From assembly GCF_032118995.1 (NCBI RefSeq), contig NC_092650.1, positions 11,470,001-11,534,000 of the forward strand: 64,000 nucleotides of DNA. The letters run 5' to 3'. Below are positions 22,790 through 32,176 of the stretch, in pieces. Made by a program: the position numbers and the translations under genes. Below the pieces are notes generated by a model that worked only from the letters and a program-made list of their open reading frames with translations, made no database searches and was not told the origin of the DNA. The first letter of the stretch is position 1. The number at the start of each line of letters is the position of its first letter. The DNA is from Asterias amurensis (taxonomy: Eukaryota; Echinodermata; Asteroidea; Forcipulatida; Asteriidae).

Positions 22790-22980
22790 GGTAAACACCA
22801 CCTGTGTGCAAAGCTGCACGGTGTCAGCTGCGAGACATGGCCCACAAGGGTGTGGCACATTCAGCAGATGGAGCGAGCAGAGCTGAGAATGATTAGGTGG
22901 GTGTGTGAGGTGTCTCTGTCTGACGGGCTGTCAAGTGTGGAGCTGAGGCGGAGGGTAGAGTGGTGGGGATCGGCTTTTTG
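22790..22980 (+). mobile_element. LINE RT C-terminal fragment, truncated at the array end (A3)
   Basis: GVSCETWPTRVWHIQQMERA, then a better preserved RWVCEVSLSDGLSSVELRRR than in A1 or A2. Similarity stops at GGATCGGCTTTT (about 22978), where unrelated LINE sequence begins. Confidence 0.72.
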
Positions 22981-22996
22981 GTTGCACCGTGTGTAA

Positions 22997-23105
22997 TACT
23001 TGTACCCCACAGGGACTGTTATATTTATTTCCAATGATTTTAAATGTATTGCGGCTGTAAAATATGTCGATGATACTTCTCTTGCTGGATTCATTTAAAG
23101 CAATT
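22997..23105 (+). mobile_element. Non-LTR RT catalytic-box remnant
   Basis: A CCACAGGGA (PQG) word is followed in a shifted frame by FISNDFKCIAAVKYVDDTSL. The PQG ... NDF/NDI ... KYxDDT series is the RT palm with its YVDD box. Sequence between PQG and FIS is shortened. It continues after the inserted MITE at 23905. Confidence 0.75.
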
Positions 23106-23515
23106 AAGTCAATGCTTTCGGAAAGCTTCTTGAGCGAAATGTTTTTAGCGGAAATGCTATTTTAACTTGTTAATAATGCGTTTGTTCACCATTTAAATGT
23201 AATGTTGATATGTGTAAACTTGAAGGTTTTGACAAACTAAAAACACTTCTGCTGTTGACGGGCGCCTCAAAATGACAAGATGCTTTGACATCGTGTGTGG
23301 GAGTTTTCTTTGATATACCTCCATGCTGCAACAAATCGGCTATACGAATTGGAGCTCCCAACTATGACATAACATGAGTAATTACGCAACAGAACTTTTC
23401 ACGAATCTTTCAGAAAAGCGCTGGATGGGTATTCGAAATGATTAGGTTTTTGTTTTTACAATTTAAATCTATATAGTCATATGACTTGATTGAAAATAGT
23501 CTTTAGGGAAAGGTC
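23106..23515. other. Unassigned sequence inside the split LINE
   Basis: No ORF above background, and no clear repeat word shared with other parts of the window. It sits between the YVDD remnant and the MITE and presumably represents decayed LINE or another insertion. Confidence 0.35.
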
Positions 23516-23887
23516 TTTAAAGGGAATGAACACTATTGGTATTGGTAACAGTGTTTTCACTTGGTGTATCTCAACATATGCATAAAATAACAAACCTGTA
23601 AAAATTTGAGCTCAATTGGTCATCGGACTTGGGAGAAAATGATGAAAGAAAATACACCCTTGTTGAACGAATTTGTGTGCTTTCAGATAGGAATAAAAGG
23701 CTTCTAGCTAGAAGTCTTTTATTATTTTAGTGAGAAATTACCTCTATTTCAAAATCTATGCTACTTCATAGGGAGTTGTTTCTAACAATGGTCTATACTG
23801 TCAACAGCTCTCCAATGCTCGTTACCAAGTCAGTCTTAAGTCTATATTTGTTTTGAGTAATTACCAAACGTGTACCTTCCCTTAAAG
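23516..23887 (+). mobile_element. TTAA MITE, family A, diverged copy
   Basis: Starts CTTTAAAGGGAATGAACACT and ends ACCAAACGTGTACCTTCCCTTAAAG, so TTAA lies at both ends and the termini are inverted. The centre holds a palindrome, AGGCTTCTAGCTAGAAGTCTT, at about 23698. It splits the LINE remnant. Confidence 0.82.
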
Positions 23888-23904
23888 GACAATGTGAATA
23901 ATTT

Positions 23905-24215
23905 TGTTACATGGTGCATTGACAACTACCTTACCCTCTCAATGCGGCGAAATATAAGGAAATCATTGAACTAAATAGAAAAAAAGAGAAGCAAACACAA
24001 GACTTTACAAATAATGATTGCTAATGGTGTTGTGTCAGAATGCAATACCTGGGTGTTTATTGATGATAAACTCAACTGGAAATGTAGGTCTTAGAAATTC
24101 AGTGCTAAATACAATCAACGGCTGTATTTCTTTTAGGCGCATTAAATCTTTCAATGTAGATAGGGATCAGTTATATCAAGAAGTTATTCGATCTGTTTTA
24201 TCCTTCTTAACATAA
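23905..24215 (+). mobile_element. Non-LTR RT C-terminal part after the YVDD box
   Basis: Frames read WCIDNYLTL, NAAKYKEIIELNRKKEKQTQ, YLGVYIDDKLNW (two frames) and RRIKSFNVDRDQLYQEVIRS. WC..NxLxLN, KYLGVxIDxKLNW and RRLKSFxVD are the standard blocks following the catalytic site in jockey-like elements. The element is dead through frameshifts. Confidence 0.75.
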
Positions 24216-24367
24216 TGTTAACATCATAAAATCAAATGTATTATCAAATCTGCTAGCAGGTTGCATGGTCTATTTTATTCTTGTTTCATCCTGTTTTGTA
24301 CACTTTATTTTACTTATCAAGTAAGAAACCACAAAAGAAACTGATTAGGGCAGATCTTTAAAAGTTT

Positions 24368-24439
24368 GGTTGAACAAAGAAATATTGACTGGTGCTGGAC
24401 TTGCAAGTCCTGCTCCCGTAAATTTTCCTTGTTCAAACC
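24368..24439 (+). other. Conserved palindromic hairpin upstream of E1 (copy X)
   Basis: The left arm TTGAACAAAGAAATATTGAC pairs almost along its whole length with the right arm GTAAATTTTCCTTGTTCAA. The tip holds GGACTTGCAAGTCC. The E1 acceptor is 29 nt downstream. Confidence 0.78.
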
Positions 24440-24468
24440 CAATTTCTTGTTTTCATATGTTCTTGCAG

Positions 24469-24612
24469 GAATCGTTGAGAACATCCATGAGATTTGTGGA
24501 ATCTGCAATGGCTGCTGAAGAAGAGACTCAAGCCCATAAAGTGCCATTTGATGCCAAAATTACTGTAGTGAAATCCTTAATTGCCATCATCCTGCCCTGC
24601 AAGACACACAAG
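24469..24612 (+). pseudogene. ctnnbl1: CTNNBL1-like pseudogene exon E1, copy X
   Basis: It lies between TTCTTGCAG and GTAAGT, both consensus splice sites, and is 144 nt (48 codons). One frame is open with VPFDAKITVVKSLIAIIL. A second frame begins GIVENIHEIC, corresponding to the IVENMAEFRPEMC region of CTNNBL1 (recalled), and stops soon after, so small indels have shuffled the original frame. VPFDAK and AIIL are the best anchors. Confidence 0.63.
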
Positions 24613-25434
24613 GTAAGTCAAGTTTTTGTTATTCTGTATTCAAAAACTAGTAAATACAACAGTACCACTTACTAAAAAGGTTTTACTGAACTTTTGTATT
24701 GGAGGTTGACGTTCAGAATTTAAAACAGTTTATTATAATGACTTTGTTGTGGTTTGTGTGGCCAAGTTTGTGTGTCTGCCTTGTGCACACAGCTTTATGG
24801 CGTTTGCCAACCATTAGGCCTATGTCTGCGTTTCATTAAAAAGGCAAATTGCCTTCAATACCCAAATTGTTTCCAGTGGTGTATGATTTCACTGTGCAGT
24901 GGTTTTCGTAAAACCGCAAGTGTCAGCTGCAAGGAAAACTGCTGCATGATGCAGTTCGAAATTCTACAGAGAAACGGTATATCTTTGGTTTTTTAATATC
25001 CCTGTCAAAATATACTTCCGTAAACCCATTTGGCACTTCCTTGAACTGTTTTCATGATACGTGTACTTTTTAAGCTGCCTCTAAACTACGGTCATGACAC
25101 ATTGACGGGCCAGACTATGACATTAGTATTACAATGTAGTCAAGCGAAGCTTCCCACGGTCTCCTCTCACGTTGTGGTTTACATATACATGCATGTATGT
25201 ACATGGACAATGTACATGTTACCGGTATTTCAGCAGTAGTCCCTAACGAACCACGATCGACTTCAGAGTAAGTGAGATCTAATAATTACGGTCCTAATTG
25301 AACATTCTAAACCATTTATTCCAAACATTCTTTTTGAGTTATTACTTATAAAAATAGGACTATTATTTTCTCAGTTCATAGGCCTAATTGTTTGTTGATG
25401 AATTCCGACCTGGGCCCTGGGTGTATCAAATTGT
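24613..25434. other. Intron-like sequence after E1 (copy X)
   Basis: Starts with a GTAAGT donor. No recognised element. The first part has an 80-codon frame (24754-24996) with no known domain. Confidence 0.4.
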
Positions 25435-26322
25435 ACACCTATCAATTGTAAGATGCACAACTTGACCCCTGGGGAGGGTGCGTCAAGTCTGCGTCTTTAC
25501 TCTCAATAAAGTGATGGTGGGTACATCAAAATCCATTAGTCGTCAGTCAAAAAATCTTTAAGATGTGCGTCGAGGTACGCCATGTTCCGTCGATGTTTTT
25601 GGTTTATTTGGTGGAGAATCAAATAATGAAGCCAACTTTCCCTCCCTGCCTTCGTATGATGTTGGTATTTGCAGACATTTCAACCTTTCGATGCCACAAC
25701 CTGTATTTTGCTCGATCTAATTAGCCTCTATCGTGATTGCGATCAATTATTGCAGCAAAAACACGCATCCGCTGTCGCTCATCGGTCGAGCACAGTCAAC
25801 AAATTTGGGCAACAATTTTTTGCGCAATTTATAACTTGCGCTATGCAGAACAGGCAGTTCCAATTGTGTATCGAGCAATTTGAAGATTGTGCACCATCGT
25901 GTACACACGTGCACGATGTGCTTTGAATTGCGGTTTTTAGGGCCCCTCTCAGTCTTCTGTGCGTTTTAATATCTAGTGCGCTGGGTCCAGCTCGTCTCGA
26001 AAATCGAGCGGTACCACCTCAAACACCTCAAATGGTGCATGCACTTGCAAAACCGCGAAACTCGCTCTCGTAGCTGTATGGTTGAATTACTTTGTATTCA
26101 CTGCGCCTGCGTAGTTCATAGAGACTTTATGTGCATCGGTAATGTGCGTTGTTTTCCGCGGTTGGTTAGTCAAAAAATTGTTCGGAGGACCGTCCAAATC
26201 TGCAACAAGTGTGTCATTTTTTTTAATCAGTGTGGGTCTTTGGACTCACAAATCCGACTCGCATGTGGACAGTGACGCACCCTCCCCGGGGTCAAGTAGT
26301 GCGTCATACAATTGATAGGTGT
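25435..26322. mobile_element. 888-bp element with ~50-bp terminal inverted repeats
   Basis: The left end (25435-25485) starts ACACCTATCAATTGTA and reaches CCTGGGGAGGGTGCGTCA. The right end (26273-26322) is its reverse complement with a few mismatches, ending CAATTGATAGGTGT. Two short plus-strand frames inside (25669-25926 and 25976-26275) have no transposase motif I recognise. No flanking direct repeat is evident. Probably a nonautonomous DNA transposon of unassigned superfamily. Confidence 0.8.
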
Positions 26323-27439
26323 GTTAGTATTACTCTTCATGGGGATTAAACATTGTTTACTTTCCTATAGTTTCACATTGACCGTCACTATTCAACTTTA
26401 CTAAGTCGCTTCCCAATTATGCAACGCGGTTTTTTTGCAATAATGTAATGCACGATTGCTATAAATAGTAATTAGTAGCATGGGAGGGCAGAATTAAAAA
26501 CCCAGTGTGTGCCAGTGCAAGTTTACGAGTACTCGAGACGGTGCTTTCTCAATGCCAAGAAACACTCACCACATTCGATCAAAATATCACCCTGGGATTT
26601 ATCGGCATTTCTACAGTGATTTTCCTAAACTTAATGGAACTTGAAGATACATGCAGGTCTAGGAAGACAATGTATTCAGGTGGTGGAAAACTGTAGTTTT
26701 GATATAGAGGTTTATAATTTGGTGTTTTTCTTTTGTTAAAAACTGCTAAATTATTGGTTTTACAGCACAATGACACACACGGCACACACACACTGCATGA
26801 TGGAACGAGTCATTGCTTCACAGGGGTATAGGTTGTACGGAAATAATAAACATGTGGACTGATAAAGTACAACACCCCAGCTACTAAATTTGATTGATAT
26901 ATTTTTAATCAAAAATTTGATATTAAGAATAATGAAGTGGATTGATGCCTGCATGTCCGCCCCTCTAGAATAATATTTCAAATTAATGCCTCCACATGAA
27001 GAGTGGAGCAGGTCCATTTTGTGTACGCCTAATGCAAAGAGCAATGCAAGTTGCAGTGTCATGATACCTCAACTGTAGCCTTGCTCAAGGCAGTCGCATT
27101 ATTCGCTCCGAAAAGACGCCGCTGTAAACCCACCGGTATATACTGTGCGTGGTGCGTGTAATCACACTGCACACCGGTGTGAAGTTACATCGTATTTGAT
27201 TGGACTAAAGTTTTGATGTTTTCACTATTTGCCCCTAGGTTACAACAATATTAAACGATCACACTTTTTTACAGGACTCGTAGGGAAAATACTGAGTAAA
27301 CAGTGCTGAGTAAACGGTGTACAGCTAAAAACGAAAATTTGTAATTTGTAATTTTTAAGGCGATGCAGATTTAACATCTTGAACCATCACAGATCTTGCT
27401 GCTAAACTTAGGATTAGAACTACCTTGAGCTACCAGGCA
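26323..27439. other. Intron-like sequence, no recognised feature (copy X)
   Basis: No gene, RNA or known repeat stands out. CACACCGGTGTG-type words occur near 27170. Frames up to 100 codons on the minus strand (26760-27062) lack conserved domains. Confidence 0.4.
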
Positions 27440-27645
27440 ATCTTGGTAGTCGAGTTGGTAAGACACTGCTCTAGAGTTTCAAAGGTCCTTGGTCGGAATC
27501 CCACTAAAGTTTTTATGCCTGGACTCGGAAACACTTTGACTGGCAGGCTCCAACCTTTCAACCTCAATAGTCAGCGAGGCATTGTTGGCTTCAATCTTTG
27601 CATAATTAGAAAGTTAAACTTACTATCTGCTTACCACGTATGACT
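27440..27645 (+). repeat. tRNA-derived SINE
   Basis: The head reads TTGGTAGTCGAGTTGGTAAG followed by GACACTGCTCTAGAGT and GGTCGGAATCCCAC, a degenerate A box and B box spaced as in a tRNA. The tail, with GGCAGGCTCCAACC and TGACTCCATCC, recurs without the head at 32876-32976 and inverted at about 58540-58640. Echinoderm genomes carry SINEs of this design. Confidence 0.75.
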
Positions 27646-27907
27646 CCATCCAAACTTTTTGCTAACAAAACAGTTACTGGCAGTGTAATCCACACCTAAA
27701 CCCCATGCATTATGTGCCCATTTGAAGTTCTGGATATGGAGATGAAGTGTAGGTTACAGTGCATTTCATTACTCACAGTCTTTGATTTCACATGTAGCGC
27801 ATAATGAGGTAGGTATTATATCTGAACTTCAAAAAAATATTTCCATTAATGTGGAATACTGTTTGAGTTATTTCTTACATTCTGAAATGTTCGTGTTTTC
27901 TTTGCAG

Positions 27908-28002
27908 GTCTACGAGAGACATGACCTGAAAAGCTCATAGTAGAATGAGCTCATAGTGTTTGAGTTCTGCTCAGATGTTGTCTGGCCACAAGGGATGTTA
28001 AG
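27908..28002 (+). pseudogene. ctnnbl1: CTNNBL1-like pseudogene exon E2, copy X
   Basis: CTTTGCAG precedes and GTAAAA follows. It reads VYERHDLKSS and then two stops (27938-27943). VYERHD aligns with the VFKRHN of CTNNBL1 (recalled). A stretch corresponding to MENLF is missing compared with W2, and the exon is 95 nt against 109 nt there. Later FEFCSDVVWPQ is the out-of-frame reading of the CSAQML region. Confidence 0.6.
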
Positions 28003-28928
28003 GTAAAACTGCTTTGAATTATCGTGACAACTAACCATTAGTGAAATATTAGGACAAAATTATGAAAAGGCATCAGTTTAGACGGACACGGGTACAGATA
28101 CAACAGGAGAATACATACCTAAGTATTGGTTAGCTTGTTCTGCTGTATTGTCTCCATGAATTGTATCATATGCTTATAGAGTGACAGCGAATACAAAACA
28201 CTGTACTCAAAATGTTTTGCCCCTCACGTTTACATGACTACACTGTTCTTTGTACTCTCACTGAGCGTTACTCTCTCGTCCAGGAAATACAATTGCACAA
28301 ATTGATAAGTCTCACTGTCTTTTAGAATCCTTGCATTTCAGTAATGGTTGCCTTACGGTTGGTAATCGATGGTATCTGCAGACAACACTGGTTCACAATG
28401 ACCATTGGTCCATGTACAAAAAGCGTGGTTTTAACATTACTAAAGAATGATCCACACAGATTTATCTTGGCCCTAAATTGTGTTTTTTCCTGCTCTTTTG
28501 AAAAACAACATTTTTTTTCCTCCACTAATATACGAACAACGGTTTACAAACTATAGATAGCATTTTATTGGGACCCTATGCGTTTTGTATGTGTAAATGT
28601 AAAAAGAGGTAGCTTCAAGATGATATACAGGTAGGGGGCATGAGAGCACAATGGCACAGTTTGTGTTATCACCAAACCACAGGTTAAAAACAAAAATCTT
28701 ATTGAAAAACAGAGGGGTTTGATCTTAAAAGAACAAAAGCAACACTCCTGTCAGGAACAAGTTTTTGTGGAAAGTCAAATACTACCCTACTACGTGGAAA
28801 AGAACATTTATGGGGGCATCAGTTCATACTGTTGTAAATCTGTTTTGATGGCTGTTATCCTTGCTCTTCACAAAAATCTGTTAAAAATCCAGGTCAGTTA
28901 AATCTATGTTTAAAATCTTTATTTGCAG
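28003..28928. other. Intron-like sequence between E2 and E3 (copy X)
   Basis: Around 28430-28500 the words GATCCACACAG and CCTAAATTGTGTTTTTTCC resemble an arm of the foldback element at 61430, suggesting an old degraded relative. The same segment lies in W2 (54455-54996) and Z (63002-63904). Confidence 0.45.
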
Positions 28929-29001
28929 ATATGTTTGATCATCATTATTTGTGTCAAGGTCGGTTCTGCACTCAAGCTTGCAAGAAGAAGATTAGACTCA
29001 G
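28929..29001 (+). pseudogene. ctnnbl1: CTNNBL1-like pseudogene exon E3, copy X
   Basis: 73 nt between ATTTGCAG and GTCAGT. One frame gives VGSALKLARRRLDS, which I align with SSALKVLDHAM of CTNNBL1. The same length recurs in W2. Confidence 0.5.
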
Positions 29002-29070
29002 GTCAGTGCATTGTATCAATGAGAATGGGTCGTTTTATTGTTTACACGTAATTTACACGATGTGGTTAAA

Positions 29071-29247
29071 TGGACCATGCAATCGGCACAGAAAACATTA
29101 TATCAAAGATATCATGAGAGGCGTTGTTTGGAGATGATGGAGTCTTCTTTTGTGTGTATGTTGGTGAAGAGAGCAATTCTATGCACGTCAGCACCCCTAA
29201 AGAGCGTGCCTATGAAGACACAACTATTTTACTTGCCAAATCTGTAG
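29071..29247 (+). pseudogene. ctnnbl1: CTNNBL1-like pseudogene exon E4, copy X
   Basis: The reading starts NGPCNRHRKHYIKDIMRG and continues in another frame as FGDDGVFFCVYVGEES, then VSTPKERAYEDTTILLAKSV before a GTAAT donor. The last part aligns with VGTTEKEHEEHVCSILASLL of CTNNBL1 (recalled), and FGDDGVFFCVYV with GLRTIFPLFM. One frame change separates the two halves, so the copy is broken. Confidence 0.6.
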
Positions 29248-29457
29248 GTAATATTAGGGAGTTCATGCTTTTGTGGAGAGCTCATGAACCCGAAAAATGT
29301 GCAAGGTTGTTTTGGTGTAATTTTAAGAACAAATTTGAAGCTAGGCTCACTCGATTAACATCGTCGATGATGTTCGCGTCGGTTTTTTTTTTTTTTACCG
29401 ATAGGCATGACCATGAGTCCACAAAATTCATCCATCGAACAACTTTAGTATAAAATT

Positions 29458-29575
29458 GTGATAGGTCAGACAACTCGTCTGTCGGACAACTAGACAGACT
29501 GACAACTCGATAGGTAAGACAACCCAACCTCGAACAACTTGACACTCTGACAACTCGCCGCTTGAATTGTACGCA
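29458..29575. repeat. ACAACTCG-type minisatellite (copy X)
   Basis: Degenerate units of about 10-20 bp carrying GACAACTCG or AGACAAC recur about eight times. Immediately to the left is the near-palindrome AACATCGTCGATGATGTT (about 29358). Both recur at 34735-34945 and, inverted, at 62375-62585. Confidence 0.75.
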
Positions 29576-30365
29576 CGGTAAACTTTTTGAGCAAAAAGTT
29601 ATACAAAATTTCACCAAAACGAGTGGGCACATTTGTCGTGGTAAAGTTTTGTCATAAAAATTTGGGTTTTTATTGGGAAAATAGTTTCCACACCTTGGAC
29701 TAAAAAAAAGGTTCTACTGGGGCTTTTTTGGGTAATTTGAAACAGTGATAATTACAGAAGGCAAAATGTTTACTGTCGTTGTGTTAACAAAAAAATGTGA
29801 TGTACATGTATGTCTATGTTTTCCCTGCTGCCTGCTCAGCTTTTTTGGCATGAAAATCCGTAATCCAAGTAACTAAGAAAAGCTGGCCTCACATATAAAA
29901 ATAAAACATGTGTTCAGAAACTTTATAATTACATATAGTTACATGAAAAATAACAAATTTACATACATGTACTTGAATAACTGAAAAATCAACAGGTTGT
30001 TTCTTGAATAATAACAAACTACTGAACACAAGACAAGGTTTACAAAAGTAATATGGCTAGAAAGAGTGTTTCTTAAGCTTTAAATTGATACATAACTTGT
30101 TCTAACATGCGCCGGTCAACAACAAAGTGTTTCATTTCAAAATTTTCTCTGTCCAAAGGTCAAAAATTCACATGAAAACATCAAACCCATGTGCTGTGGA
30201 AGCACTTACCTCTTCCTTTGAAAAATTTACACTGCTATAGATGTGATTTCTCAGCCAAAGCATAATAGTCAAAACTGTCATGAAACTCAGGGAAATGTGT
30301 GTGTGACTGTAGCACAGGGATGTGGGATACATTTTTAGTATGAAGACGGCCAAAGGGGTTAAACT
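29576..30365. other. Unassigned segment, shared by X, Y and Z
   Basis: No ORF or RNA. It contains the uninterrupted site GTTTCTTAAGCTTTAAATTG (30070), which is the empty version of the insertion site filled at 61430 in arm Z. Confidence 0.6.
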
Positions 30366-30640
30366 TTGAAGAACAAAAAATGCAAAAAAAAATCCTACAG
30401 GACATCCTCTAGGTCGGCATTTGTAGTGGGTTCTCTACGCTCTTCCTCAGAGAACCTCTTGGCCAAACATTGCACTGTCTTTAAGCTGGTTCACTACTCG
30501 TTTTCTGCTGCTCAAAATGTATGGAACTCACTACCATCACATTTTCGCCATGCAACTATACTCGGACAGTTCCCAAGAAAGTACCGGAGACTCATTTTTA
30601 CCAAAATGCTTGACTGGTGTCTCATATGAAAGAATTTGTG
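30366..30640 (+). mobile_element. L2/CR1-like LINE C-terminus (copy X)
   Basis: Frame of 87 codons: SRSAFVVGSLRSSSENLLAK, FSAAQNVWNSLPSHFRHA, then LGQFPRKYRRLIFTKM. The FSxAAPxxWNSLPxHIRxAxxLxxFKRxLKTxLF signature closes the RT ORF in L2/CR1 LINEs. Confidence 0.82.
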
Positions 30641-31289
30641 AAAACAATCACTTTCAAATGGTAAAAAAAACAATGAGACCGAACGTTGAATTTAATTGGT
30701 ATTTTAACTTGCTGCCCTGAAAAGCTCATAAGAGATAATGCCATTATTATTTGGATGTTTTATGAAAATTAAGTTATTTACCATGGGGTTTTCTTGGTCG
30801 ACAGAATCTCAGTCACCTTGTGATCATAGTCAAAGGAGGATATGACCGCAGTGTCGTTACTCTCCTCGGCTTACGTGATGTGGTTGGATTTGGTTCATGA
30901 GGTTGGAGCTCAGATGGTGACATTCTGTTGCCTGTGGTTGTTTTTTGGTAGGGCCTTCTTGAGGATCGCAAGATATGGGTTTTGTTTGTGGTTTCTCGGT
31001 ACTGTTGTCTGGCCTTCTTGACGGATTTAAGGATCTGCATACAGACTTGATAGGTTAAAGGTTAGGGTTTGCTTTAGGGCTTAGGTATAGGTAGGGGTTG
31101 ACTGTGATCATGTCCACTTCTGATCACGACCTCAAGGTAATTCTGTCGACCTACACTTTCAGACGTTTACCAATAAACCCCACTGCGGCCATGGATCATT
31201 CTTCAACACCAATTCAAGCAACAACTTAGTCACTATCAAAAAGGACGCTCACGTCAGTCAATCTGGCATTCTTCTTTTTACAATAGCAA
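30641..31289. other. Segment related to 2521-3070, unassigned
   Basis: GTCGACAGAATCTCAGTCACC and TCAGATGGTGACATTCTG correspond to words at 2651 and 2743 in A1. Short GGTTAGGGTTTGC and AGGTAGGGG words lie near 31070. No domain recognised. Confidence 0.45.
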
Positions 31290-31706
31290 ATGGGAGAAGG
31301 CAAGATTGATATGGACAGAAATTACGATGAATACCAGTTCAGTGCAATTTCGATGAGGAAACAAACAAAGCCTCAAGTTGTGTACATGCTTTGTTGCAAT
31401 TTGTGTGGGTCGTATACACTTTCTTGGGAGCTCCTGGTATATGGGGTTTATTTATCAAGAATAGGTCTTCAAATTTTTCATTTTGCAAAAAGTAACAAAT
31501 GTAAAAATTCATTTGTTGATTTTTATTTATTCAATTTTTTTTTCAAATTTGTATGCATTCTTCATTTAAAGCAGTCGCACAGCATCGGTGAACAACATTG
31601 TCCAAATGCCTGCACTTCAGGTATCACAACTTACATATATAAAATAACAAACCTGGGAAAATTTAGGCTCAATCACTCATTGGAGTCGGGAGACAATAAC
31701 AGGTAA
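31290..31706 (+). other. Conserved open frame of unknown identity (copy X)
   Basis: ATGGGAGAAGGCAAGATTG opens a frame of 138 codons in X and 121 in Y (36606-36971); Z is broken. About the first 40 codons (MGEGKIDMDRNYDEYQFSAI onward) look protein-like, the remainder is a T-rich reading with FFFKF runs. A T-rich tract and ACAATAG precede the ATG and could be a splice acceptor. I recognise no family. Confidence 0.3.
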
Positions 31707-31820
31707 TTCCACCCTTGTTTCCGCACGTTTCACCATTAACTTCTGTAAGCCTTGTAAGTTATCTGTAAATCTGTGAACTTTAAATTTCTGTTCTGTTTAG
31801 AAAGTGTCCAATAGCTTTAA
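31585..31820 (+). mobile_element. TTAA MITE, family B, left-truncated
   Basis: Internal words (CACAACTTACATATATAAAA, GTAAATCTGTGAACTTTAAA) match the complete family B element at 33053. It ends AGAAAGTGTCCAATAGCTTTAA, a mutated version of that element's right terminus. Confidence 0.75.
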
Positions 31821-32176
31821 AGACATTGAACACTATTGGTAATTGTCAAAGACCAGTTTTCTCACTGTATCTCAACATATGCATAAAAAACAAACCTGTA
31901 ATAATGTTAGCTTGACACGGTTGTCAGAGTGGTACCCTAGTTACACAAAGTTATCTGCTTTCAGATGCTTGATTTCGAGACCTTATACTCTAAATCTGAG
32001 GTCTCGAAATCAAATTCATGTAAAACTACTTCTAAGCGAAAACTTCTTCACTTCATCAGAGGGAGCCGTTTCTCACAATGTTTTATACTATCAATGTCTC
32101 CCCATGACTCGTTACCAAGTGAGGTTTTATGAGAATAATTATTTTGAGTAATTATCAATAGTGTCAAAAACTTCAA
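31816..32176 (+). mobile_element. TTAA MITE, family A (copy X)
   Basis: Starts TTTAAAGACATTGAACACTA directly at the TTAA that terminates the family B fragment and ends ATCAATAGTGTCAAAAACTT. The centre has GATTTCGAGACC/GGTCTCGAAATC as inverted words. The copy in Y is at 37047. Confidence 0.82.

Larger units (their letters stand above)
1..22980 (+). repeat. Three direct tandem copies of a ~8 kb composite unit (A1, A2, A3)
   Basis: The same word, AGCCATGTTCATCCCAGAGA, begins at 31, 7980 and 16164, giving periods of 7949 and 8184 bp. Sub-blocks follow in the same order in all three copies. A1 runs from the window start to about 7949, A2 to about 16133, A3 to about 22980, where homology stops inside a LINE C-terminal fragment. 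Copies differ by scattered substitutions and by indels: A1 has lost about 195 bp of the Penelope-like segment, A3 lacks about 240 bp between its E2 and E3 remnants, lacks the terminal MITE, and has about 155 bp extra near 22240-22395. The left end of A1 may extend beyond the window. Confidence 0.93.

Noticed and set aside
24469..29247. Copy X as an intact, expressed CTNNBL1 gene
   Set aside because: E1 and E4 need frame changes, E2 has two in-frame stops, and exons for the rest of the protein are not present.
30366..30629. An 87-codon host gene
   Set aside because: The peptide is the C-terminal signature of an L2/CR1-type LINE.
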